A stretch of DNA of 64,000 bases from Archivesica marissinica (lineage: Eukaryota; Mollusca; Bivalvia; Venerida; Vesicomyidae), in the NCBI GenBank assembly GCA_014843695.1, contig CM026395.1, positions 44,130,396-44,194,395 of the forward strand, in the 5' to 3' direction. Shown here one piece after another: positions 26,337 to 38,700 of this stretch. Every line of letters begins with the position of its first letter. Within the stretch, counting starts at the first letter, position 1. The notes under the pieces were generated by a model that was not told the DNA's origin, did not search any database, and saw nothing but the letters and a program-made list of their open reading frames with translations. Made by a program: the position numbers and the translations under genes.

Positions 26337-26913
26337 GTAGTACTTTCTCGTGATTGACCTTATCGAAAGTCTAATAGGATGAGATCTATACGCATGACCG
26401 TTTTTCTCTAAAACCATGCTGCAAATGGTACAGAATACTGTGGTTAGTGAGGTGTTTTACTATTGAGGAGGAAACTATATGTTCTAGTACCTTGCATAGA
26501 ACACATGTCAGTGAGATAGGCCTATAATTGGCGGGGTTTGACTTGTCCCCTTTTTGTAAATGGGAGCAACATTTGCTGACTTCCACTGGGCCGGCAGTGA
26601 TCCTTCGTTTTTGGAATAAGACTTCAAGGATAGGTGAGAGTTCTTTAGACAGGGTTTTAAGTATGATTGGCTTAATTTGGTCAGGACCACTAGCCTTATG
26701 GGGGTTCAAGTTATTGAGAAGTTTCTCTATGCCATTTGAACTTACTGTGATCTCATTCATTTTTGGCGTGGATTGACCATTCAGGTTTCCATTTGTGTCC
26801 TGAATTTTCATTTTACAAATGGAGATAAGTCTTAGTGGGGATTTGGAGCTGAAGACAGACTGAAACTATTTGTTCAGTGCTGTGGCTTTAGCAGCTTCTT
26901 CATGATGAAATTT

Positions 26914-27182
26914 CCGCCTCTGTGGTCGAGTGGTTATGGTCGTTGACTTGTATACCACTGTAACCTATCATCGCTGATGATCACGGGTTCAAGCCCCGCT
27001 CAGGTCGTGTCTCATTTATATGAACAACTTGTTACAAGTTGGCAGTTTCTTACGGAGGTTGGTGCACCCAAGTACTGGTTAACCGCTGGAGCCATCCCAG
27101 GAAAGGTGTTATGTAATCTGCCCGCCGGCGATATAGCCCAAAATGGTGCTGATGCAGGCGTAAAACCCAAAATATAACATAA
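26914..27182 (+). mobile_element. Full-length tRNA-headed SINE inserted in the LINE
   Basis: The element is bounded by an exact 14 bp target duplication, tcatgatgaaattt, at 26900-26913 and 27183-27196. The head has tggtcgagtggtt (A-box-like) and gggttcaagcccc (B-box-like). The body reads ggtcgtgtctcatttatatg ... cagtttcttacggaggttgg ... ggcgatatagcccaaaatgg, ending aaaatataacataa. Related copies are at 13432 (head), 60635 (body) and 61018 (head and part of body). Confidence 0.93.
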
Positions 27183-28016
27183 TCATGATGAAATTTGTTT
27201 TCATGCTTTAGGGGTGGCATTGATTTGGAGTCTTGCTTGGAATGCTTAAGGATGGAATAAAGTTTCTTGGTGTTTGGTCTGTAAGGTTGGGAGGCATCAG
27301 CACTGTTTAGATTTAGGATGTTTACCAGATATTGGTGATACGCCTTTGACCTTTTTCCGCACTAAATGTTTTAGATCCAAGAATTTCTTGCGATTTGAAG
27401 GCGTACTTGATTTCCTAGTATTTTTAAAGGCCCTATTTCGCCCTCTAATTATTCGCTTAACACCCTGAATGACCCAGGGTAGGTGATCTCTTATCGATGA
27501 CTGTTTGGATGGAATCCATTTATCTGTAAGGGTGTTTAGAGCATGAGAGAAATGTTCCCATAGCTCTTCAGTGTTTAGTGCGGTATATTTACATTCGGTG
27601 ATCATAACCTGGCAATAGTCACATAATGACTGTTTAATGGCCTGCCAATTTGCTTTCTTATAGAGTGGAATCCTGCGAGGCTTTTGATAACATATCCTTG
27701 CAGATGTGTTGACTTTTATTTCAACTACATTATGATCACTGATGCCAGGTAGAATATTGACCTGATTTACTAAAGTGGGGTTAGTTGTAAGGAATAAAGC
27801 CAGGGTGTTGTTTTCAGGGGTGGGGATGTTAACCATTTGGGTGAGGTTTGTATCATTAAACGTTTCAATGACCTGCCTATAGAAGGATGGGTGTTTGCAG
27901 TTAGTGGATGGGCTGGATCGAAACAAGTTACCGGTAATAGAGGAGAAAAATACTTCAGATAGTCTAATAACTATTATCCCTAGACAAGCAACCATTCTAT
28001 CTACTTGACCAAGATG

Positions 28017-31000
28017 GCATCAAGCATTGTAAGATGCAGATAAATTCTTCTGTTAAGTGTAAAAAATCTATTTCTACTGTGTTTAATTATACATATTAGG
28101 AATAATAGTGTCCTATGAAAAAGGGCTGCATTGGTATGTAGCCAAGGGAATACTAGTCAATGTTAAAAACCAAGAAAATCTTAACATCTTTTTACAGGAT
28201 TAATATTTGCTAATTTACCAGGGATAGGTATTCTGAAGTCCTCTGTTTTCTAGGATAGTTTGTTGTTTACATCACATGGTGGAAATTTGAAAACACGATC
28301 AACAAACCGTTGCAAACTGAAAATCATTGCTGCCAGGGTTTGTTGTATATCATGGGAAATTTGCATTTATCCTGGAAAAATCATGGAATTTTAGTGTCAA
28401 GGCCTGTATGAACCCTATATGTTGGATTTTCCCCATGTGGGACAGAGAAGTTCATGCGTTTACATTCATCACTTTGGCTAACAATATCATGTTTGTTAGA
28501 ATAATCTTATTTCACTTTAGTGCAAGTATAACCATCTATAGGAATTTTTAGGTCTAAGTGGATGTTGATATTTGTTTTTGTGCATCCAGGACTGCAATTT
28601 ATGTGTATAGAATGCAGGATCCTGTGTCCGGTAAATCCCTTGATATACAGATCAACTCAATAACATGAACATTCATGATTATTTTTCAGAGAATTAATCT
28701 TTATCTTGTGGGGCATATACTGGTAATGTGTATAACTTTTATGAGGCTCTTTTGTGAATTCAGAGCTTTTTTTCTTTGTCAGGGGCTGTTCATAGGTATC
28801 CTTCCTTCCCTCTGAAAATTTCTTTAAATACATGCAGTTTCCAAATATTTTCTATAATATCCCCAGGATTTCTCTTTCCCCCATGTAAAGATGTATTGAT
28901 TGGCAGTTGGCACTTATTGAGAACATGAATGCAAACATCAGGGTCACAATATATACACAACAGCAATTGTTATTGTATTCTTTTTTAGGTATACCTCACA
29001 ATAATGTCTATACAGTTATTATTATAGACCCCACAGTATTGAAGTAGTCTGATATTATCCTGCATTGTTCTTATGGGGTTCTGTTATATAAAACGGAAGT
29101 GGAAGTATTTCGTCAGCCATTTTGATTGAAAGCATGGAGTCAGGCACATTTCAGATTGTTCATCTTTTGATTTTAAGTTTAATTTTCTTGTCACTTATTT
29201 TAATTGGTATTTGCAGTGTATTGTAGATGGAATGTCTTATTTTTACGTTGGAATACAGATCTTCAGTAAAAGAGGTACCCATACTAATTAATATCAAATG
29301 AATGTTATCTACTGTGCAGTGTGGAAAGTTTTTGTCACAGACGAGAACTGACAGACTTTAGACATACTACAAAGCTACAATTACATATAAACTATTTGCA
29401 TGAAATGGCCAAATAATATAATATTATGTGTTTTTTATACAGTACGATTGTTCTAGGTGATACAATGAGGTATATGCAGTTGATATTATATACCCCACAA
29501 TATTGAGTCTGATTTAAACTACTTTGTTCTTATGGGTTTTTTTATACAGTAGGTGAAATCAGAAATGGCTGAAAACATGCTTAGCAAGAGATCCTTGTAC
29601 TATGAAAATCAGATGTTGAATTTGTAGTTGCTACACGCCTTTGAACATGTTTGCAATGCGTTTAATTCCAATTTTACTATTTTATCGTAATAGGAAACAA
29701 TGTTTTGTTTGGCCTAAACATCATATAGCAAATATTTAAGACTCCTAAATAAAAAAGCCATTTGCAGTGTTGGACACTCGTTTCAATATGTTCCGGCCAA
29801 CTTGGCCTGTACTTGAGAAAAGGTACCGGCCAAGATGAAATTGTACAATAACATAATGTTTTATTGCTAATTACTCAAAAAATCCGACATGTAAATTAAT
29901 CCACGGCATAATTATACACAACCTTTCTTACAGACACAGCCAATCAGATCGATCATTAAACGGTTAGCCCGCATAAGATCACCTTAGACACGACCAATTT
30001 GCATATTGTCCCATGCATGCCACATTTATAATTGAGTAGTGGCATGGGACAATACACCGGTGTTGTTAGGTAAACTGCCCGTCGCTCAAATGGGAATCCG
30101 GTCGCGACAGTAAATAAACATAAATTAAAAAAACAAAAACAATTAGAAATGTCACACCAACTTGTGAAATTATCAACAAAATATGTTTTGTCCAGTTAGG
30201 CCGGGATAATTGATATGATTACTTTTGGTTATTGCGTCGGGTAGTTTTTTTAAAAGTGGCACATATATTCAAAGTGAGTTTTAAAACAAATATTGCAAAC
30301 TGACAACTGACGTCGGCGAATTGAAATATTTTATAGTTATGGTAGGGTTATCAAAGCGAGGGAAAATATATTTTCAACCTGTATTCCGTATAGGTTTGGT
30401 ACATAATTCAGAAAAAATTAAAATTTACTTGGCCTGCACATGTCAAATTGTCATTAGTTCCCACAGTATCAGAGCTGTCAGCACAGATCAAAGACATATG
30501 TAAGTTACACCAAAGAGAATTAGTTCCATTTTTATGACGCATTGCCCGTCGGTGAATGACTGAAGTTTTTCCCTGCTTCAGCCCATGTCCATATATGGAA
30601 ATCGATGTACGGTTAAACTGCTCTCCAGGTACTCACACTACACACGTGTTGGTTCGTTGCTATGGATACGCTATACTAGTGGATAATAGGGACTGTTTCA
30701 ATGTTTCAAGAGGTATGAAGAAAGGGGGGCGTTTAAAGGAGTCCCAGATATACTTTGCATATCATTTGTTTAAACGGGGGTATATAGTAATTATTGAAAT
30801 AAGAATTGTCCAGGGCTAGAATCTTTCGCAGTTTTTAATTTACCAAGGTGTTCATTTAATACCCAAAGTCGGTGAAAAAAGGGATCAAATTATATACACA
30901 TATACAAATTTTGTATTTGGTGCACCCGGCGATTATAAACGGTTCGGTAATTATTGTGATTTGCACGAAAAGTTATGAAGGCGTTGACGGAGATTAATCT

Positions 31001-32636
31001 GTCTCAGTTTAATGTTGCCAAACAATAAACCCAGATAAACACTTCTGTATGACTGACTTTTTGAAAACTGTGACCAACTGGTGTCATTGCTAACTTTTCC
31101 ACATATTTCGAATTAATTTACTATACACTTTAGTGTTTTGTTCATTTAATGAAAATAATATTAATATTGCATGAATATATGAATTAACAAATATGTATAT
31201 ATTTAATGTCAGTTATTATTACATTTAATACCCGTCAAAAAGTCGGTGAAAAAATGGATCAAATTGGCCAAATAAAATATAGCTGGCTGACATTTAGAAA
31301 ATGCCAAACCAACTGATAATGACTGAAAACTTTTAGGTCATGTTTTGTGACCCGCTTATAAGACGGGACCCTGACTTTGAGCCTTAAATCAGCGGGAAAT
31401 ATCCCCGTCTTATAGGCGAGTAAATACGGTAGTCGTCCATAGCTGTTTACCAATCAGGCAACATCCCAGACTGGTAATGGTAGTAAAATTGTTGTGTAGT
31501 AATGGCGGGTGCTGTGACAGAGAGAGTTGTTTTCAAGGTTAAATGACTTTGTAGTGACTGGCTTATATATATATATCCTGTACGGTGCCTCTATTTAATA
31601 CGTCAGTTCCTATATGGGGCCTCTACCAGTGGTATGCTAATTAGGTTCGGTACATGTACAATGTAGTTTATCCCGCCAACATACCCAAACATGTACCATG
31701 TCTGTTTCTGCAAATGACCCAGGGACAAAACATGAGTATACTGGTGATGTGGGAATAATAATCATGTGTTCAATGTACATGTATTCCAGGACCCAATAAA
31801 ATATAATATACATTGTAAATCATTGAGCTAAGTACATTGTACTTAAAATGTAAATTCTGAAAAAAAATAACTAAAAGACCCAATAATCAGGTGTCACAGT
31901 TATTTGGTCCAGTAACATGTGGAAGAAGTATGGCAACTTTAAAATGTGTTGGTTATGTTTTGACAAAGTATTACAATGTTTTTGATCAAGTTACTACCTA
32001 CTGTCTCAGCCACAATATAGATTACCACTCAGATTGTGAGGAAAATACTCATGGCAAGCATATTCACAGAACTTTTAAAGTATTCCTGTTTTCGTATGAA
32101 GTGGCTCAAGAAGTGAGCACTTTTATAGACAAGGTGGAGCTGAAGGCAATTTATGTCAATACGGTGTAACACTTAGAAGTACCGGTTACTCCCATTTTTA
32201 GCACGCCTTGTTCTTTGTATCCATGTTATAACACTCCAATGATTTATACATGTAATAATATTCATATTTTTAGACATTTTGTAGCCATTCTTCCTTTAAA
32301 AATGGCATGAATACACAGCCACTGTATTATACAGAATACGTAAAAAATGACACCAACAATAAACACTTGTTGTGTTTAGCCTATCTGTATCAAAGACTAG
32401 AACAGTCCACAGCTGAATAGGGAATGTTTCAACGTCTTGAAATAAAGGTTATAGCTATATGTATTTGAATTAGGCCCCTGCTTTTTGGGAGGGGGGCACA
32501 CCCTGTACCGGTATGTGTATAATAACTTTTTTTGCCCAGTAAACAACTAAATAACAAGAGAAAGGGTGATTTACTCCAGTTCTACAAATACTAGTCTCCA
32601 CACACTGATGATATATAATAAATATTTAATTTTCAG
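28017..32636. other. Intergenic or 5' region, no gene recognised
   Basis: Sequence is AT-rich with scattered stops. A diverged repeat pair around 29022-29091 and 29485-29552 shares ataccccaca.tattga and ttgttcttatggg. Another pair at 30854 and 31221 shares agtcggtgaaaaa. A hairpin at 30006-30051 pairs ttgtcccatg with catgggacaa. At 31350-31432 the stretch ccccgtcttataggcgag taaatacgg looks like a DNA-transposon end. An 81-92 codon frame at 31891-32169 has no recognisable domain. An untranslated first exon of the downstream gene may lie here. Confidence 0.5.
30063..30130 (+). mobile_element. SINE tail fragment
   Basis: The stretch taggtaaactgcccgtcgct ... cgcgacagtaaataaacata followed by A-rich sequence resembles the tail at 22719 and 38917 in diverged form. 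Confidence 0.5.
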
Positions 32637-32639
32637 ACA

Positions 32640-32736
32640 ATGAGGCAGCGCGTAAAGCCGATGGAAGTGGCGCGTTGGTTCATTAAACTGCATGCCGACG
32701 GGCCAGGGTTTGTGGAAGACTATTTTCCAACAAAGG
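32640..32736 (+). CDS. Fusion gene exon 1 (start codon)
   Basis: The acceptor aatttttcag lies just upstream (32627-32636), so the ATG at 32640 is in an exon with a little 5' UTR and an untranslated exon is expected further upstream. It encodes MRQRVKPMEVARWFIKLHAD and then GPGFVEDYFPTK, ending in phase 1 before gtatac. Confidence 0.85.
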
Positions 32737-35700
32737 GTATACTAATACTTTCCTCTGAGAACATGTTGAACAGTTGACAGTAGTAAACAAGTATCAGTGC
32801 AGTGATTATATTGGTACTTTTTTGATATTTTTGCATGGATTATATTGGTACTTTTTTTTTTTTGCATGGCATGCATTGAGAATTGCATATTTTCATACTG
32901 TATATTGGTAGGAAAAGTGCTAAATTCAAGATGGCCACCAAATATCCCAGATGGCGTATAAAAAATGGCACCAAAGTAATTTGGCTCAATGTAACACAAA
33001 GAACATAGTTGGCCATAAAACTTTTTCAACAAAACAATTGACCTTTCTGCCGATTTTGATTGACAGCTGGCGTTAGCCAATCACATCGCACCATTCGCGC
33101 ACACCCCCGACAACGGCTTATCGCTGCCATCTTGTTAGACAAACTAGTAACGAGTAGACACATTTGAAAAGGCGTGAATTTGATCGAAAATACGGGTTTA
33201 AAATTGTTTTAATGATGTTGAAAATGTGTAGCTTTGGTGTGTGGGTTAGTTATAGTACAACATTAGTTGATATCCTGGTGATCGGCGTTAAATTCAACCC
33301 ATTTCAAAATCCTTGGACAAATCTAAGTGTGTGTATGAACCACAAAATACCAGACAGCTGCTTTAAAAACAATGCATCTATAAAAACACCGACTGACCCC
33401 ATATAGTCATTCTTTTATAGCAAACACAGCAATCAAATTTAAGCGTGTCACACTGTTTATTGGGAGTAATCAACAACTTATCCGGTACATCACAGAGACA
33501 GCCGACTTTATAATAGCCCGATAAGATCAAAGTATTGCACATCGGAATTTAGCACTGATTGTGCTAATTGATCATTTATAAAATGTGTGCACATAATTAT
33601 AGCATTGATTACTACACTAAGTCATTGTGTTATCGTTCTGTCAGACAAACGAGTTATTTAGTAAAGTTTTAATCAAATCTGATAACGAGTGATCGTAATC
33701 TGAAATTATGTTTTGAAAAATAATTACAAATTAATGTCTGTCATTGACAATGGTGAAAAGATGTAGTTACGGTCTGTGTGTCAGTGATAGTAGATATCCA
33801 GATTGATTGATAGGTGACGTTAAATTCGTGCCATTTCCAAAACCTAAGACAAATATTGAAACATGTCTAAGGTGAATTAAGTTGTGTGGACGACCAAACG
33901 ACCAGCTCAATACATCCAAAATTAATGCAAACAGATATATTTGTACAAAAGTAAGTTGAAATTAATTTATTTATGCATAATAAAATATTTCGAAAAAATA
34001 TATTCTGCATTTATAGATTTACTGTTCACAAGAGATATGTGAGTATAATGGTGATTAAAATTATACATGTGGTTCATACATATTGTCGTGGATGGTGGAC
34101 TAGGGATCAGATAGTAGTAATAGTACCCATGCATGTGCAGAGCTGTGTGATTCCCATATTAGCTCAGTGAACGTACTAATGTTCGAGTCTTCTAGGAGGC
34201 ATAGGGTCGGGTCTCTCAATACGGTGGCATATTTCATTTCTTTTGATGTCAAAGTTGACACGATATGGTTGTTCACTCTTCCGTTGACTGCGAAAGCATT
34301 TTCCACGGACACTTAACACGTCCTCATCCGTTAAATATATCTGTACTTAGAGAAATAACATTCACTGAAAAACTTAAACCATTGCTGTCTTGCTTTCAAC
34401 GAGATATTCTTATCTGGGTGAAATAAAACCGGGAAATTCGACGGAATTTTATCTAGATTAACTCGATGCAGGACTGCGTTAGACGCCATTTTGTTAGATA
34501 GCTTGTCTCGCGTGGCTACAGCGAGCACCGGTAACTATGGGGGGCGTGCCTAAGTACCGTTTGCAGAAAGGTCAATTGAACAGGAATAGTAATTCACAAC
34601 ACACCATCATCTACTACGTTGTGGTACATGACTTCTCCAGAATACTGAAAATGATGTTTTTCTTTGAAAGGTCGTGGCGTGAGGTCGACCATCCAAAGAA
34701 CTGCTGGGGAGTATCTGCTCACCTATCACGGACAATTAATCACTGGGATAGAGGGGGAAGAAAGGGAAAAAGAAATGGAATCGGGGTTCAGATACTTTTT
34801 TATGTTCAAGGGCCAGCAAATGTGGTGAGTATGTTCAATGTCCATGTCATTTCTATTTAACCCTTTCAACCGTTCGCTCTACAATACCATCATTTGCAAA
34901 CAGTAGTAGGCACGTAACGAGACGTCTCATCAAGGCTTCCACTGTCAATCATTAGCAAACTCTTCAACCTTAAGGGCTCTTTTTGCTTTTACTTAAACTG
35001 GTGCTGCACACGGATACCTAGAATTAGTGATTATTTTCTTATATTTCCAATTTTAGTAATTTATTCAGCAACATTTTGAAGATCTCGCCACAAATGAAGT
35101 AGTTTTTACGAAATTATTATTTGTAAGTTACCTCCCTTTTTTATATATTTCTTTACAAAACAACTAATAACAATGTAAATGGTGGTTGACCAACTGCAAC
35201 ACTAGGATATATTTGCAAATGAATTTTGTTTTATTTTTCTATTTGACGAAAACGAAAGCATAGAGAGACTTTAATACATACGGTAGCTAGAGATTTGATG
35301 TGCAAAGTGAATTTCAACTTTTGATTCAATGCCTGGTCATTATTATTACCTCCACTTTTTAGCATGTGGGAAAAGTGGGTATATTTCACTGCGCACAATT
35401 GACTGTTCTCCAGAGCAATTGATAAGCTTTTGAAATTAATCGAGTATTACCCCCGTCATTTGACATTAAATTGGGTATTCATTAAACTGAATTGTGTATT
35501 CAAAAATGGTCTTTTTCGCTGTTACGGTGTTTGTTTACCTTGCGAAACAGAAAGTACTTTTAATATATATATTGAGTATTTTGGCAACGATACGCAAGTT
35601 TAAATGGGTGTTTTTGTTATGCGTTTCAATACGCTTTGATTTTATTATAATTGGGTTGTGGCGTATTTACGTAAATACGCGGTTTATCGGTTGCTCTGGT

Positions 35701-38700
35701 TCTCTAGTATTAACATTTGAAAACATATCTTTCTACAGAATTAACTAATGGACCAATGAAATAGCTCCTAACATTAGCATTAAAGATTGTGTAACCGATC
35801 TTATTCCTTAAGCTACATTGTATAGTGCACAAATTGTCATTAATTTCGTACACTTCTGTAGAATAGCCTCTGTAGAATAACCTTTTAAATGAAGGAAGGA
35901 CCATGCAGTGTCATCCAAAGGGTATCGGGTCAAAAAGGCCCACTTCCAAAACGGCCCGGGTTAAAACGGCCCACTTTTAAGGGTACCAAAACGGACCACT
36001 AGTAAGGTACCAAAAAGGCCCACTTTCTATATGTTTAAGAAGCACACCTTGTGATAGGCATAAAAGAACAAGATGGAAGAATATTATGTTGATCGAGGGT
36101 ATAGCGAATGGAAAGTTTCTTTCGCGAACGGAACAATATCTACGAAAAGAATATATTAATTCCAACGCTAATTTTACAAAGATTGTTTTCTGATTAACAT
36201 GTCCAGTTCGGTAAGTTAATTAATCTGATGTGATCTTAAGTTTTATAACTAATTGAGAAGGAATGTTTGATGTTACATGGATAATTACGTCTTCAGTCAG
36301 GCCAATTAACATTGTCTACACAAATTTTCCTCACTTTCTTAATATTGTTCGAATAGTCCATGTTTGTTCATTCGTCTGTTGTTTTGTTATGACAGTTTGT
36401 TAAATATGTGTTACGATTTGTTATTCTTTGTAATCTCGTGTCACTTCAATTTCGTTCATGTTATCAACTAATTAAAACAATTAAAATCTTTATATTTTGT
36501 TGCTTTTTAATTCATATTCAACAAACTAGAATATTGACATTTAACTGAAATGTGGGCCTGTTTGGTTATGGGCCGTTCTGGTACTAGGCCTTTTAGGAAG
36601 TGGGCCGTTTTGACCCGGATCCATCCAAAGTACCATGAACTGGGTTTTATTGAAGAAAATCGAACGGGTGTTCTATCTCTCATGAATATTCACAAGCTGT
36701 TGGTCAAAAGTGATACACGCATGACAACATCCAGTTACTTCCAAGGATCGGGTTGGTGTGTTTGCGATGAACAGCACTATGATTTATATTCGATATGTAC
36801 TAATCTCACTTTTATCATTGTTTATATTTGTTTCTAGCATTCTCGTTGTTTTGGTTATAGCTTACAATAATGCTTCATTGCAATATGTTCTGCAGCACAT
36901 TAGCCAAGTAACATCGACTGCGATATACATGTGCTTTCCAAGAAACTATTTTTGATTTCTTCTGAATATTGATATCGGAGGCGGAGCTCATATTCATTAC
37001 AATGAGTCGTGGTCGACCCGACTAAATCGAAATCTTTAGAAAAAATTATTAACTAGCACACACATTTTGCAGTCCCAATTGTTGCTAATCTGTCAACGGC
37101 TATTCCGTAGCTAAGGTATACAGGAAAAACAGCATTTATCGCGAAATTATCCAAGTGTCATTTATACGATAAAACAATCCTAAAGTTACTTGGGGCAAAA
37201 TTTAATAGAAGACAAGTTAGAAGTTAAAATTGATTTCAGTAATACAATCTTAAAGTTACTTGGGGCAAAATTTAATAGAAGACAAGTTAGAAGTTAAAAT
37301 TGATTTCAGTAATATGTGAAAAAATAAAACTTGCAGTATTTTGTTGTTATTGTAGCCGACTCCTCCCCCACTCGCAGCAAAATTGTGGGGAAGTACAAAC
37401 ATTTTGGGTTTATGGGCTATTTCATTGTTTGATAATCAATTTTGAGCTTACAGAATAAGTCTTATTGTAATCTGCTACCCCCGCTTACATGTAACTCCTA
37501 AACCCCGAATTTGGTCCACAGTTAGATTATGAAACAATAGGTTCAAATAACAACTCCAGTGTGTGCATTGGTACCCTACTATTTTGGTAGCAACAGAATG
37601 ATACACCTGGAAACTTAAATCTTGCACCCGAGTGTTTGGTGTTTTAAACATCACACCTATTTTCTTGACGATGAAATAAAAATGTGTTTCAGTATTGATG
37701 CCACAGAAGAGACCGCTGATGGTTTGGGTCGCCTGGTAAACCATGGCAGAAAAAAGGAGCGTAATTGTACCATGAAAGTCGTGGATATGGAAAACAAACC
37801 ACATCTCTGTTTATTTGCAACAAGAGATATCAAGGACGGATCAGAGCTGCTGTATGATTACGGAATAACACATTTTCCATGGGAGGTAATACATGTTTAC
37901 TATGTTTTTCATTGTTATCTAATGATGCATACACGTGTACTAGTATACAGTAAATACAAATATACATGATTAGTATCGCCAAATATATTCTTAAAACAAA
38001 CTACAATATATACGGTAAGTGGTTCGATATTTTGTGAACAAGTACATTTAAACACCTGACGTAAAATGTTTCTTTTAAATGTAGAATCTAATCTGCAACT
38101 TATTATATGTTTAAAGAGATTGTGTAAACAATAAAAAGACAACACTATTCTCCAAGTCCGGAGCATAAAATGGATCGCCTGCAGTGATCACAGGGATTCG
38201 GCACGTTTGGTGGTACTAGTATATATATTTAAGTACAGGGATTCTACTCTGTGGGATGTCAGATTTCGCATCGATCAGTAAAATGGCCCTATCTGAGACA
38301 ATTTTGTACAAAGCTGTCCAAATATAACGCCTATCCCGAGTCTTTATATTGTTCTTCAAATAAAACACAACTTTAAGCTGCATGCATGTATACTTTGCAA
38401 ATAATTGCCACAAACATTGGCCATAGCAGGTCACATTTCCGTACTAGGACACGGGTTCTGTCAGCAACAAAAAAAAATCTTCGACGGGAGAGTTTTAACT
38501 GTGAATAACATTATCAATAAAATGTGTTTACACTAACGTGTAGGTTTATTCGGCAAAAATGTACGTCAAAAAGAGATTTCGTAGCATTTTCAATTTGTTT
38601 TGAAATTCTAAAGCAGCACAATTCGCGTTGAAACGAGCGTTCTGATTGGATTATTAGAATGTAACAAGATGTTTTTTTATATATGAAGAATAATCTAAAC

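Larger units (their letters stand above)
25340..28016 (-). pseudogene. Non-LTR retrotransposon (LINE), 5'-truncated and broken
   Basis: Minus-strand fragments appear in the order of a LINE ORF2. First is the end of an apurinic-type endonuclease with the SDHN motif (27995 downwards). Next is the start of a reverse transcriptase with HKASGPDQI and NYRPISLT (26811-26386). Then come GVPQGSVLGPLLF and the catalytic FADD box (26261-25944). Last is a C-terminal piece with LSRPTRHS and WNHLPPDIV (25557-25357). Jockey/CR1-like elements have this layout; the exact clade cannot be told by eye. The frame is broken by stops, a 71 bp tandem duplication and a SINE insertion, so it is inactive. The endonuclease N-terminus is missing. 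Confidence 0.9.

Noticed and set aside
31891..32169. A 92-codon frame before the fusion gene
   Set aside because: No domain, no splice phase that would connect it, and composition like the surrounding intergenic DNA; left as unannotated.
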